Assembly: GCA_964512765.1 (NCBI GenBank)
Contig: CAZEKF010000007.1
Span: forward strand, 1 to 64,000
From: GW2011-AR15 sp964512765
Lineage (GTDB): Archaea; Nanobdellota; Nanobdellia; Woesearchaeales; GW2011-AR15
Direction of reading: 5' to 3'
Length of the DNA: 64,000 bases
Shown here: positions 44,157 through 51,495 of the stretch, in pieces
How the letters are laid out: every line of letters starts with the position of its first letter
Numbering within the stretch: the stretch's first letter is position 1
The notes under the pieces: generated by a model
Databases searched by the model: none
The model's input: only the letters and a program-made list of their open reading frames with translations
What the model was told of the DNA's origin: nothing
Position numbers and translations under genes: made by a program

Positions 44157-44807
44157 ATGGACGAGAAATCATTAAAAAACGCAATTATTGAAATAAGAAA
44201 ATCTTCTAAACGTAATTTTAAGCAGAGTGTTGATTTTATTGTTAATTTAAAGAATCTTGATCTAAAAAAACCTGAACACCAGGTAGAATTTTTCATGGAA
44301 CTTCCTAAGCCAAAAGGTAAAAAAACAAAAGTTTGTGCATTAGTCGGTCCTGAACTAGGAGATCAAGCAAAAAAAATCATGGACACTGTTGTTATGCAAG
44401 CTGAGTTTGACAAATACGCTAAAGACAAGAAAATTACTAAGAAATTAGCTACAAACAATGATTATTTTGTTGCACAGGCTAACATCATGCCGAAGATTGC
44501 AACTGCATTCGGTCGTGTGTTTGGTCCAAAAGGTAAAATGCCTAACCCAAAAGCTGGCTGTATTGTGCCTCCTAACGCTAATCTTAACATTATTTATGAA
44601 AAATTACAAAAAACCATTAAAATATCAGGTAAAAAAGCTCCTTTAGTTCAAACAATTGTTGGTAATGAAGATTCAAGTGACGATGATATTATTGAAAATA
44701 TTAAGTTTGTATATAGTAATTTAACACACCATCTTCCTCAGGGAGATAATAATGTTAAATCAGTGTATGTTAAATTTTCAATGGGTAAACCTGTTAAAGT
44801 AGATTAA
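44157..44807 (+). CDS. rpl1: Ribosomal protein uL1 (L1)
   Basis: A 216-aa large-subunit protein of the L1 stalk. Recognised by the N-terminal RNFKQSVDFIVNLKNLDLKK, the VCALVGPEL segment and the signature GRVFGPKGKMPNPKAG (~119-134), and C-terminal KSVYVKFSMGKPVKV. Full length for archaeal L1. First gene of the uL1-uL10-P1 operon; two bases separate it from uL10. The leader hairpins may let free L1 repress the operon. Confidence 0.95.
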   Translation: MDEKSLKNAIIEIRKSSKRNFKQSVDFIVNLKNLDLKKPEHQVEFFMELPKPKGKKTKVCALVGPELGDQAKKIMDTVVMQAEFDKYAKDKKITKKLATNNDYFVAQANIMPKIATAFGRVFGPKGKMPNPKAGCIVPPNANLNIIYEKLQKTIKISGKKAPLVQTIVGNEDSSDDDIIENIKFVYSNLTHHLPQGDNNVKSVYVKFSMGKPVKVD

Positions 44808-44809
44808 AA

Positions 44810-45919
44810 ATGGCAAACGTAGCAGAACATAAGAAACAAACTGTACAGGAATTTGCTAAGTTAATTGACAAATACCCTGTTATTGGTGTAGTTGACATGT
44901 CAAATTTACCTGCTAAAACTGTACAAACAATGCGTGCTAAGTTAAGAGATAATAACACTGTTTTAAGAATGACCAAGAAAAGACTATTAAAATTAGCATT
45001 TGCAAAAACTAAAAAACAAAACATACCTGATTTAGAACAACATTTCAAAGGATTGCCTGCATTAATATTTACAAATGATAACCCGTTTAAATTATGCGCT
45101 GACCTTGATAAAACAAAGTCAAGCGCGGCTGCTAAACCAGGGCAAGAAGCGCCTAAAGATATTGTTGTTAAATCAGGTCCAACATCGTTCACACCTGGTC
45201 CAATCATTAGCCAGTTAGCTAAGTACGGTATTAAATCTGGTGTTGAAGGCGGTAAACTTGCTATAAAAGAAGACGCTGTTGCAGTTAAAAAAGGCGAAGT
45301 AATAGACGGTGAACTTGCAGGTATTTTAACAAGACTAGGCATTGAACCAATGGAAATTGGTTTGAATTTAACAGCTGCGTACGAAAACGGTTCAATATAT
45401 ACATCTGATGTGTTATTCATCGATGAACAAGAATACATGAGCAAAATTGCATTATCATACTCAGAATCATTAAATTTAGCAGTATTTGTTGGATATCCAA
45501 CTGAAGAATCATTAAATATCATGTTAAGTAAAGCTCATAGTGAAGCACGGTCATTATCAATAGTATCAGGTATACTGACTGACGAAACAACTGAAGATAT
45601 TATCAGAAAAGCGCAAGCTGAAGTAATGTCATTATCAAATAGCCTTCCTAAAGAAGCTATGTCATCATCTGAACCTGAACCAAAAGTAGAAGAGAAAAAG
45701 GTTGAAGAAGAACAGCCTAAAGAAGAAGAAACTAAAGAGAAAGAAGAACCAAGTAATGAAGGAAAAAAAAGTTCAAAAGAGGAAAAACCTGTTGAGGAGT
45801 CAAAGGAAGAAGTTAAAGAAGAAGCTAAACCTGAGGAACCTAAACAAGATGACGTGCCTAAAAAGGAAGAACCAAAAGAGGGAGAAGAAACCAGTGCGTT
45901 AGGATCACTGTTTGGATAA
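44810..45919 (+). CDS. rplP0: Ribosomal protein uL10 (P0) with long acidic tail
   Basis: A 369-aa stalk base protein. N-terminal rRNA-binding domain (1-~110) with VIGVVDMSNLPA and LRMTKKRLLKLAF; archaeal/eukaryal insertion domain (~110-185; KSGPTSFTPGPIISQLAKYGI); then helices that bind P1 dimers; C-terminal ~90 residues are Glu/Lys-rich and end in the shared ALGSLFG motif for elongation factors. The acidic tail is longer than in most archaea, which accounts for the length. Confidence 0.94.
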   Translation: MANVAEHKKQTVQEFAKLIDKYPVIGVVDMSNLPAKTVQTMRAKLRDNNTVLRMTKKRLLKLAFAKTKKQNIPDLEQHFKGLPALIFTNDNPFKLCADLDKTKSSAAAKPGQEAPKDIVVKSGPTSFTPGPIISQLAKYGIKSGVEGGKLAIKEDAVAVKKGEVIDGELAGILTRLGIEPMEIGLNLTAAYENGSIYTSDVLFIDEQEYMSKIALSYSESLNLAVFVGYPTEESLNIMLSKAHSEARSLSIVSGILTDETTEDIIRKAQAEVMSLSNSLPKEAMSSSEPEPKVEEKKVEEEQPKEEETKEKEEPSNEGKKSSKEEKPVEESKEEVKEEAKPEEPKQDDVPKKEEPKEGEETSALGSLFG

Positions 45920-45948
45920 AGTTCATAATTTATCGGAGGTACATTAAA

Positions 45949-46275
45949 ATGGAATATGTTTATGCGGCAATGCTTTTACACAAAGCAGGTAATAAAGTTG
46001 ATGAAGCTGGGTTAAAAAAAGTTTTAGAAGCAGCAGGCGTTAAAGTCGATGCTTCAAGGGTTAAAGCTTTAGTAGCAGCTCTTGCAAACGTTAATATTGA
46101 CGAAGCAGTTCAACAAGCAGCTCCTGTGGCTCAGGCAGCAGCACCTGCACCAGCAGCAACAGGCGGTGGAGAAGCAGCACAACCAGCAGCCGAAGCACCA
46201 AAGGATAAACCACCTAAAGAAGAAGGTAAATCTGAGGAAGAAGCTGCAGCTGGACTAGGATCATTGTTCGGCTAA
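45949..46275 (+). CDS. rpl12: Ribosomal protein P1 (archaeal L12)
   Basis: A 108-aa acidic stalk protein. N-terminal dimerisation domain MEYVYAAMLLHKAG (1-58), Ala/Pro/Gly-rich hinge (~58-80; APAPAATGGGEAA), charged region and the C-terminal GLGSLFG motif identical to the end of uL10. SD CGGAGGT precedes ATG 45949. Several dimers bind uL10 and recruit elongation factors. Confidence 0.95.
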   Translation: MEYVYAAMLLHKAGNKVDEAGLKKVLEAAGVKVDASRVKALVAALANVNIDEAVQQAAPVAQAAAPAPAATGGGEAAQPAAEAPKDKPPKEEGKSEEEAAAGLGSLFG

Positions 46276-46340
46276 TAAAAATTAAATTAAAATATTTTTT
46301 TAATTTTATATTCAAATAAGATACTATATTGTGAAACTAC

Positions 46341-47489
46341 ATGGCATCAAATGATGTAAAAGATCTATTAAAACAACTTTCTGTGTTAAGGAAAGAGATT
46401 TCTGTACTAAGGTCAGAGTTAAACGAGCTTAACAGTAAAAAGGAAAGTATGTATGAAGATAAAGATCAGTATTCTAAACAAATAAACGAGATAATTGTTG
46501 AGATACGCGGTTTAAAGCGTGGAAGAGACGATTATACCCGAAAAGTTAGGCAGTTTAAACAAGAACGTAAAGTTAACAACGACCTTATAAAAAAATATTC
46601 TATTGAGATCAAAGAATCCTTGTCTAAGAAAGATAATATTAGAAAAAATCAAAAGTTTAAAGGAGATCCTAGCAAAGTTGCTAAACAAATTGATGATCTT
46701 GAGTTTAAGATTGAAACAGAAGGTATGTCTTTTGAAAAAGAAAAAAAGACAATGATACAGATAAACATGCTTAAAAAAGAATTTGGTGAAGCTAAAGGAT
46801 ATCTGGAAATTAGTGATAAAGTTAAAACTGCACGAAAACATCTTAGAGATGCACGAAAAATCGCTAACAATGCACATAAAGCTGTCCAGGATAATGCAAA
46901 GAATAGTCAAGAAAAACATGAAAAAATTATTGAGTTGTCCAAACAAATTGATGATTTAAAAGAAAAAGAAAAACAAGCATTCCCTAAATTTTCTGAAGCT
47001 AAAGAAGCGTTTAACAAGATTAATGATAAATTAAAAGAAAAGCTTGTTAAAATGAATAATATTAACGACGAGTTAAGAAGACATAAAGTTAAAACTAAAG
47101 AAAAAAAGAAAGAAGCTGAAAAGAAAACTTTAGAAGAAAAAAGTAAAGAAGTAGATGAGAAGATAAAGACTAGAAAGAAGTTAACAACCGAAGATCTGTT
47201 AGTATTTCAAAAAACTATGGAAGAAGAAAGTAAAGAGAATAAGGAAGAAAAGAAAGAAACTAAAAAACCATCTAAGAAAAAAACTAGTAAAAAGAAAGCT
47301 ACAAGTAAGAAAAAGAAAATAGAGAAAGAAAAAAGCAAAGATAAAGATAATAAAGAAGATAATTCGGTTCTAAAATCTCCGCGAGGAGAAACAGAGAAGG
47401 CAAAGCCTTCGAAGGCTGAACCAATCAAACAACCAAATACTGATTCTGACGAGACTGAAACTAAAGAAGTTCAAACTTTTTTAGAATGA
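46341..47489 (+). CDS. Archaeal coiled-coil protein downstream of the L1-L10-P1 operon
   Basis: A 382-aa, almost fully coiled-coil protein (heptad-rich 5-~290; LKQLSVLRKEISVLRSELN), with a basic/acidic low-complexity C-terminal ~100 residues (KKETKKPSKKKTSKKKA). No catalytic motif. Coiled-coil proteins of similar layout are common in archaea; exact function unknown. A 57-bp palindromic segment lies in frame inside its tail (47366-47422). It converges on eS31. Confidence 0.7.
   Translation: MASNDVKDLLKQLSVLRKEISVLRSELNELNSKKESMYEDKDQYSKQINEIIVEIRGLKRGRDDYTRKVRQFKQERKVNNDLIKKYSIEIKESLSKKDNIRKNQKFKGDPSKVAKQIDDLEFKIETEGMSFEKEKKTMIQINMLKKEFGEAKGYLEISDKVKTARKHLRDARKIANNAHKAVQDNAKNSQEKHEKIIELSKQIDDLKEKEKQAFPKFSEAKEAFNKINDKLKEKLVKMNNINDELRRHKVKTKEKKKEAEKKTLEEKSKEVDEKIKTRKKLTTEDLLVFQKTMEEESKENKEEKKETKKPSKKKTSKKKATSKKKKIEKEKSKDKDNKEDNSVLKSPRGETEKAKPSKAEPIKQPNTDSDETETKEVQTFLE
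47366..47422. repeat. In-frame palindromic segment inside the coiled-coil gene
   Basis: 57 bases (19 codons) bounded by GGTTC (47366-47370) and GAACC (47418-47422). It contains TCTCC-GCGA-GGAGA (47375-47388), GAAGGC-AAA-GCCTTC (47396-47410) and the overlapping palindrome AGCCTTCGAAGGCT (47404-47417). It is GC-richer than its surroundings. Length divisible by three keeps the host frame open. Confidence 0.5.
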
Positions 47490-47530
47490 ATTAAAAGATA
47501 ATTCTTAAATTTAAAAAAATATTAATAGAA

Positions 47531-47869
47531 TTATTCAGCTTTTTCTTCAGAAGGTTCTTCAGCAGCTGGTTCTGGTTCAGGAGTTTCTTCAACTTCTTTC
47601 TCTTCAACAGGTGATTCTTCTGTTTTTTCAGGTTCTGGTGCTTTTTCTTCTGGTTTCTCTACTGGTGTTTCATCAACTGGAGCATCAGGTTTTTTTGAAT
47701 CACCAAATGTACTATAACCACACTTACCGCAAGAATTTCTGTTACCATGGTTAGCCATGAAAACGCCTGGACCGCATTTTGGACAGGTTTGGTTTTTAGC
47801 TTTACCTTGGTCGTACATTTCATTCATTTTAACAACTCTTCTGTTTTTTCTTTGTTTTTTATCTGCCAT
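47531..47869 (-). CDS. rps27ae: Ribosomal protein eS31 (S27Ae) with acidic tail
   Basis: A 112-aa small-subunit protein. Residues 1-58 are the S27Ae core with the zinc motif CPKCGPGVFMANHGNRNSCGKCGY (three CxxC-type Cys pairs in order, ~29-52). The remaining ~54 residues form a Pro/Glu-rich repetitive tail (EKPEEKAPEPEKTEE), unusual since archaeal S27Ae is normally ~50-65 aa. It follows eS24 after 2 bases in the Rpo7-Spt4-eS24-eS31 operon. Confidence 0.92.
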   Translation of the reverse strand: MADKKQRKNRRVVKMNEMYDQGKAKNQTCPKCGPGVFMANHGNRNSCGKCGYSTFGDSKKPDAPVDETPVEKPEEKAPEPEKTEESPVEEKEVEETPEPEPAAEEPSEEKAE

Positions 47870-47871
47870 TT

Positions 47872-48342
47872 TTATTCTTCCTTAGTCTCTTCTTTTTTTT
47901 CTTCTTCAGCTACTGGTTCTTCTGCGGGTTTTTTTTCAGTTGCAGGTTCTTTTGCTGGTTTCTCCTCAGATGTTTCAGGTTTAGCCTCTGCTACTGGAGC
48001 TTCCTCACCGTCTTTCTTAGGTTGTTGCTGTTCAGGTTTAGGAGGTTTTTCTTCAACTTCTTTAGTAACTTCTTCGCCTTTTTGTTTTTTTAACAGATCT
48101 TCATGTTCAAACAGTTCCATTTTTTCTTTGTCATCATAAATGTGTACAAACACTTTAGTTTTATTTTTACCAAACTGTTGATAAATATGTTTAATAGCTA
48201 TCATATCTTCTTTAACTTTGAACTTTTTAGCAATTTCTTTTGTTAAATCTTGTCTTGATGGTGTTGCACCTGTGTTCTCTACCATCAAAGTTACTCTTTT
48301 CCGTGACAAGAGTTTCATATCTTTTTCTTTAATAACTTCCAT
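47872..48342 (-). CDS. rps24e: Ribosomal protein eS24 with long Glu/Lys/Pro tail
   Basis: A 156-aa small-subunit protein. The S24e core is residues 1-~95: SRKRVTLMVENTGATPSRQD, IAIKHIYQQFGKNKTKVFVHIY. The last ~60 residues are a low-complexity charged tail (EEKPPKPEQQQPKKDGEE), about half again the usual ~100-aa length. SD GGTG (7 bases) precedes ATG 48342. Situated between Spt4 and eS31. Confidence 0.93.
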   Translation of the reverse strand: MEVIKEKDMKLLSRKRVTLMVENTGATPSRQDLTKEIAKKFKVKEDMIAIKHIYQQFGKNKTKVFVHIYDDKEKMELFEHEDLLKKQKGEEVTKEVEEKPPKPEQQQPKKDGEEAPVAEAKPETSEEKPAKEPATEKKPAEEPVAEEEKKEETKEE

Positions 48343-48356
48343 TTAATTAACACCTT

Positions 48357-48545
48357 TTACCTTACTTTAATTGCGTATTTCCCCTTTTCTTTCATACCTA
48401 TTTGTTGTGCAATAAACGATTTGTTAACGTCTAATATGTTCAGCCTACCTTGGTAAACAGTACTGAACTGGTTAGTTTTACAAACAGGGCATACTGCACC
48501 TTCTACAAACTTTTTACATGTTTTACATACTTTATCTTTTGCCAT
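48357..48545 (-). CDS. spt4: Transcription elongation factor Spt4 (RpoE'')
   Basis: A 62-aa protein from ATG 48545 (GTG 48554 is an alternative). Zinc ribbon CKTCKKFVEGAVCPVCKT (two CxxC pairs, ~7-24), then SPT4-like NQFSTVYQGRLNILD and EKGKYAIKV. Partner of Spt5 for processive transcription. It overlaps the end of the CBS gene by 14 bases. Normal length. Confidence 0.92.
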   Translation of the reverse strand: MAKDKVCKTCKKFVEGAVCPVCKTNQFSTVYQGRLNILDVNKSFIAQQIGMKEKGKYAIKVR

Positions 48546-48897
48546 TTTTATCACTCAATACTTCCATAACATCTTTAGCTGTTGCAATACCAACAACTTT
48601 TTTATCTTTAACAACTAATAATCTTCTGAAATTGTTTTCTGACATTAACCGACTAGCTTCAACAATGTCTGAGTCATGGTTAATAGTTACAACATCTTCA
48701 GTCATGATTTTTTTTAATTTACTGTTTGTTGTAAGTTCTTTTGCCAATAATCTTCTTAATAAATCACGTTCAGTAACAATACCGATTGGCCAACCGTTTT
48801 CTGTTATTGGCATACTACCAAAATCATGCTTGTCCATGATGTCAACTGCTTCTTTAACAGTCATGTTTTTATCCGCAGTCATTACTGGTTTTGACAT
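48532..48897 (-). CDS. CBS-domain pair protein, probably starting at AUA upstream
   Basis: A 121-aa protein with two CBS domains: MSKPVMTADKNMTVKEAVDIM (~1-55) and IMTEDVVTINHDSDIVEASRLM (~62-115), each ending in a VVGIATAKDVME-type strand; they bind adenosyl ligands. ATG 48897 lacks a near SD. GGTGA (48922-48926) is 6 bases before in-frame ATA 48915, which would add KIEDW, the usual CBS start MKxEDxMSKPV. Inserted between rpo7 and spt4, which are normally adjacent in archaea. Confidence 0.85.
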   Translation of the reverse strand: MSKPVMTADKNMTVKEAVDIMDKHDFGSMPITENGWPIGIVTERDLLRRLLAKELTTNSKLKKIMTEDVVTINHDSDIVEASRLMSENNFRRLLVVKDKKVVGIATAKDVMEVLSDKNGKR

Positions 48898-48922
48898 CCA
48901 ATCTTCAATTTTTATTTTTTTT

Positions 48923-49020
48923 CACCTTCAAAAAGTTATTTTTGGAGGTGCCAAAAATTTATGATTCCCTAAAAACTCCAAGGGAGTTTTTGGGCCCTGG
49001 AAAATCTTATTTTCCATGGG
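48923..49020. repeat. Three-hairpin region, two-hairpin element copy at the rpo7 stop
   Basis: H1: CACCTTCAAAAA/TTTTTGGAGGTG (48923-48934/48939-48950), one wobble; on the minus strand its 3' side holds the CBS SD. H2: CCTAAAAACTCC/GGAGTTTTTGGG (48968-48979/48983-48994). H3: CCCTGGAAAAT/ATTTTCCA-T-GGG (48995-49005/49009-49020), bulged T. H2 and H3 abut and match the 31213 element at the TTTTTGGGnnCCTGGAAA junction. The rpo7 stop codon sits in the H3 loop. Confidence 0.6.
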
Positions 49021-49576
49021 TTTTAGCACCACTTTTACTCGGGTTTAAATCTTCAGGGATCCAATCTAATCTTCCTAAACCTTTTTGCCGCATTGTTAAA
49101 CCAAATTTTGGGTTTGTAATGTCTTTATAACTAACTGCAATGACTCTTGCACGACATTTATCACCAACCTTCAAATTCTTTTTACTTTCTTTACCAAGCA
49201 AGACTTTATCTTTGCTAAATGAAACAAAATCATCCATTGTCTGGCTAATATGAATCATGCCTTCAATTGGACCTAAATTAACAAAAGCTCCAAAATCTGC
49301 CATGTCTTTAATCTGGCCAGGAACTACTTCCTGTAGCTCAGGTTTAAAGGTTACTAATGAAAATGTTGTTTCATAGTACGCTGCACCATCGCCAGGTATG
49401 ATTTTACCTTGCTGAATATCTTCAATGGTTGACACGTCTATGATTATCCCCATTTCTTTTGAAATAAACCCTTCATAATCCTCTTTAATTTGTTTCAAAA
49501 GTGCTGTTTCTACGTCTTCACCAAACAATTTTGGCGGTACTCTTATATGATCTTTGACAACAGTTTTATAGAACAT
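49007..49576 (-). CDS. rpo7: RNA polymerase subunit Rpo7 (RpoE')
   Basis: A 189-aa subunit of the polymerase stalk (Rpo4/7). N-terminal RNP-like domain (1-~80; HIRVPPKLFGEDVETALL, GIIIDVSTIEDIQQGKIIPGDGAAYY) and C-terminal S1 domain (~82-165; PGQIKDMADFGAFVNLGPIEGMIHIS). Normal length. Its last codons (THGK and stop) lie inside hairpin H3 of a repeat element. The ATG overlaps the upstream PIN gene by 11 bases. Confidence 0.95.
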   Translation of the reverse strand: MFYKTVVKDHIRVPPKLFGEDVETALLKQIKEDYEGFISKEMGIIIDVSTIEDIQQGKIIPGDGAAYYETTFSLVTFKPELQEVVPGQIKDMADFGAFVNLGPIEGMIHISQTMDDFVSFSKDKVLLGKESKKNLKVGDKCRARVIAVSYKDITNPKFGLTMRQKGLGRLDWIPEDLNPSKSGAKTHGK

Positions 49577-49979
49577 CTTTAATCTCCAGTTTTTTATTTC
49601 TTGAATATATAACTTTAATACCTTTTTGTTTTAACTTATTTTTTAATATTTTATCTTGCGTTGCGACGTATGTATTTTCATTAGCGATTTTTAGTATTAT
49701 ATCGTCTACAATAGGACTTTTGGAATCTACAGTCATATTTAAGTGTTTTGGCTCGAGGATAACTATGTTTTTTTTTTTAATTAATTGTAATGCCAAACCC
49801 GCTGATTCTTTATGTTTACCTTTCTGGTTTTCAATTATTGAATTAAGTTCGTCAATTGTTTTATTTATTATACAAATTTCGTACGGTTCATGGATAATTC
49901 TTTCAATTTCTGTGAAAATGTCAATTTTTAATGTAAATGGAACTAGCAAAAAGTTAGTGTCTAAAATGATTTGTTTCAT
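49566..49979 (-). CDS. PIN-domain protein, Fcf1/Utp24-like
   Basis: A 137-aa PIN protein: IILDTNFLL (Asp ~6), INKTIDELNSII with the acid after 'ID' (~42), SPIVDDIILKIANEN (~87-101) and ATQDKILKNKLKQKGI (Asp ~110). The Fcf1/Utp24-like archaeal group (rRNA processing) commonly sits beside rpoE', as here. All four acidic positions look present, so endoribonuclease activity is likely. Head gene of the minus-strand operon. Confidence 0.85.
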   Translation of the reverse strand: MKQIILDTNFLLVPFTLKIDIFTEIERIIHEPYEICIINKTIDELNSIIENQKGKHKESAGLALQLIKKKNIVILEPKHLNMTVDSKSPIVDDIILKIANENTYVATQDKILKNKLKQKGIKVIYSRNKKLEIKDVL

Positions 49980-50074
49980 ACTTTATTGGTAGAAAGGGTT
50001 GATTTATATGTTTTTTTGATATGTTTAATGAGAAAACAACACATTTAAATAAAAGGTTTGACATCTTAAACACT

Positions 50075-50275
50075 ATGAAAGTAACAGTTGTATTGGAACC
50101 TCAAGATGAAGGAGGGTTTACTGTACATGTACCTTCTCTTCCTGGATGTATTTCTCAGGGAGATACAAAGAAAGAAGCTTTAGAGAACATTAAAGAAGCA
50201 ATTGAATTGTATCTTGAAGCAGATACAAATGAGTTAGTTGCATACACTGGAGAAAGAGCGGTTGTTTCTGTATGA
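50075..50275 (+). CDS. hicB: HicB-family antitoxin
   Basis: A 66-aa protein from ATG 50075; a TATA box (TTTAAATAAA, 50044-50053) lies ~26 bases upstream, so the mRNA is leaderless. HicB-like fold: VTVVLEPQDEGGFTVHVPSLPGCISQGDTKKEALENIKEAIELYLE, the standard degraded RNase H-like pattern (given here as its order of motifs). The stop overlaps the next ATG (ATGA). The short C terminus lacks a separate DNA-binding domain. Confidence 0.9.
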   Translation: MKVTVVLEPQDEGGFTVHVPSLPGCISQGDTKKEALENIKEAIELYLEADTNELVAYTGERAVVSV

Positions 50276-50496
50276 GCCTGCCTGTGGTTTCAGGAATTGA
50301 AGTTATTAAACGGCTTAAGAAAATTGGTTTTGTAGCTACAAGGCAAAAAGGATCTCATGTTAGACTAGAAAAATCTATAGATGAAACAACGATTAAACTA
50401 ACTGTTCCATTACATAAAGAGCTAAAGAAAGGTACTCTTAACTGTATTATTAAAGAAGCAGGGTTGAGTGTTGATGAATTTAATAAGTTAAAGTGA
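50272..50496 (+). CDS. hicA: HicA-family mRNA interferase toxin
   Basis: A 74-aa toxin with the dsRNA-binding-like HicA fold: SGIEVIKRLKKIGFV, then RQKGSHVRLEK, where the GSH His is catalytic, then TVPLHKELKKGTLNCIIKEAGLS. All hallmarks are present. Order antitoxin-toxin with 4-base overlap. Cleaves mRNA when free of HicB. Confidence 0.92.
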   Translation: MSLPVVSGIEVIKRLKKIGFVATRQKGSHVRLEKSIDETTIKLTVPLHKELKKGTLNCIIKEAGLSVDEFNKLK

Positions 50497-50502
50497 TTAA
50501 TA

Positions 50503-50862
50503 ATGAAAAAAATGATTAAACTTAACGACACTTTGAAGATTTCTACTGAACAAGGTTTTCCTACTGAACTGGATGTTAACAAACACCTGGAAACTCCTTA
50601 CGTGCTAGAAGATTTTGAAGGTAGATTGTTTGAGTTTCACAAAACAAAACCAAGAGTATATCCTCTGCCGCCTACTAGAACATTTTTAGTTCAGTATATT
50701 GATGGTAAATGGATCAAGTGGGGACACTGCTTAATAATTGAACAAACTATTCATAATGGCGAAACAACTTCTGGAAAGTTTAAGATTATTAAAATATATG
50801 AACCAGAGTATATGAAGATGGCAACTAAACATGATACTCCTGAAGGTTGTAGTTATTTCTGA
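50503..50862 (+). CDS. Hypothetical protein following HicBA
   Basis: A 119-aa soluble protein from ATG 50503 (a second ATG 9 bases later). Beta-rich in the middle (PPTRTFLVQYIDGKWIKWGH), with a helix-poor C terminus. No known domain. It starts 6 bases after hicA and may share its transcript, but does not resemble a toxin-antitoxin component. Confidence 0.6.
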   Translation: MKKMIKLNDTLKISTEQGFPTELDVNKHLETPYVLEDFEGRLFEFHKTKPRVYPLPPTRTFLVQYIDGKWIKWGHCLIIEQTIHNGETTSGKFKIIKIYEPEYMKMATKHDTPEGCSYF

Positions 50863-50915
50863 TACCAAAACCTTTTTATACCATTTCATAAAGCAAAATC
50901 ACAAGGTGATTATTA

Positions 50916-51152
50916 ATGGCATTTGACAAAAGTTTAGACAAAGAATTATTTAGTGAGACAGCAGAGTTTGAAACATCTAAGATAACTGTTGGCGTATTTT
51001 CATATAACGAAGGAACTGCAAAATTACAGTTATCAAGAAAAGTTCTTGACCCGGAAAACGGCGAGTATAAATGGGCAAAATTAGGTAGAATGTTCAAAGA
51101 CGAAGTTGAAGCTGTTCTACCGTTAATGCAGAAAGCTGTTGAACATTTATAA
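50916..51152 (+). CDS. Small PC4-like protein (tentative)
   Basis: A 78-aa protein: a beta-rich core with ITVGVFSYNEGTAKLQLSRK, then DPENGEYKWAKLGRMFKDEVEAVLPLM and a terminal helix. This resembles the strand-helix layout of PC4/p15-like ssDNA-binding coactivators, but the match is loose. SD AAGGTGA lies before ATG 50916. Promoter TATA-like CCTTTTTATACC is about 40 bases upstream. Confidence 0.6.
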   Translation: MAFDKSLDKELFSETAEFETSKITVGVFSYNEGTAKLQLSRKVLDPENGEYKWAKLGRMFKDEVEAVLPLMQKAVEHL

Positions 51153-51198
51153 TTTTTTTCATAACTTTTTTATATTCAAATTCTCTCTCATATATTTA

Positions 51199-51462
51199 AT
51201 GACAACATTAAAACAATTAGAAAAAGAAATTGAAAACATTAAAAAACGTAACAAAAAAGTTGAAGCAGACAAAGCATGGGAAACGAGTCTAGCCAGAAAA
51301 CTAATCATCTCAATTTTAACATATATCACTGTTGTCGTGTTCTTTTTTGTTGCTGAAGTACCTAAACCGTTTGTGAATGCAATTGTTCCGTCTATTGGAT
51401 TTATATTATCAACATTATCAGTCCCTTTCTTTAAGAAAATATGGTTAAGGCGTTATAAGTAA
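51199..51462 (+). CDS. Small membrane protein with N-terminal coiled coil
   Basis: An 87-aa protein from ATG 51199 (leaderless: TATA-like TTTTTATATTC at 51166-51176). A helical KQLEKEIENIKKRNKKVEAD stretch (~5-24), then two hydrophobic helices (~38-55 and 60-78) and a basic end (KKIWLRRYK). Family not named. A candidate membrane anchor partner for neighbouring genes. Confidence 0.65.
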   Translation: MTTLKQLEKEIENIKKRNKKVEADKAWETSLARKLIISILTYITVVVFFFVAEVPKPFVNAIVPSIGFILSTLSVPFFKKIWLRRYK

Positions 51463-51495
51463 ACTATATAAACCCCTGTGCACCATAAAAATTCT

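Noticed and set aside
44794..45522. 242-codon minus-strand frame
   Set aside because: Antisense to uL10; no SD or domain, typical shadow of a strongly coding strand.
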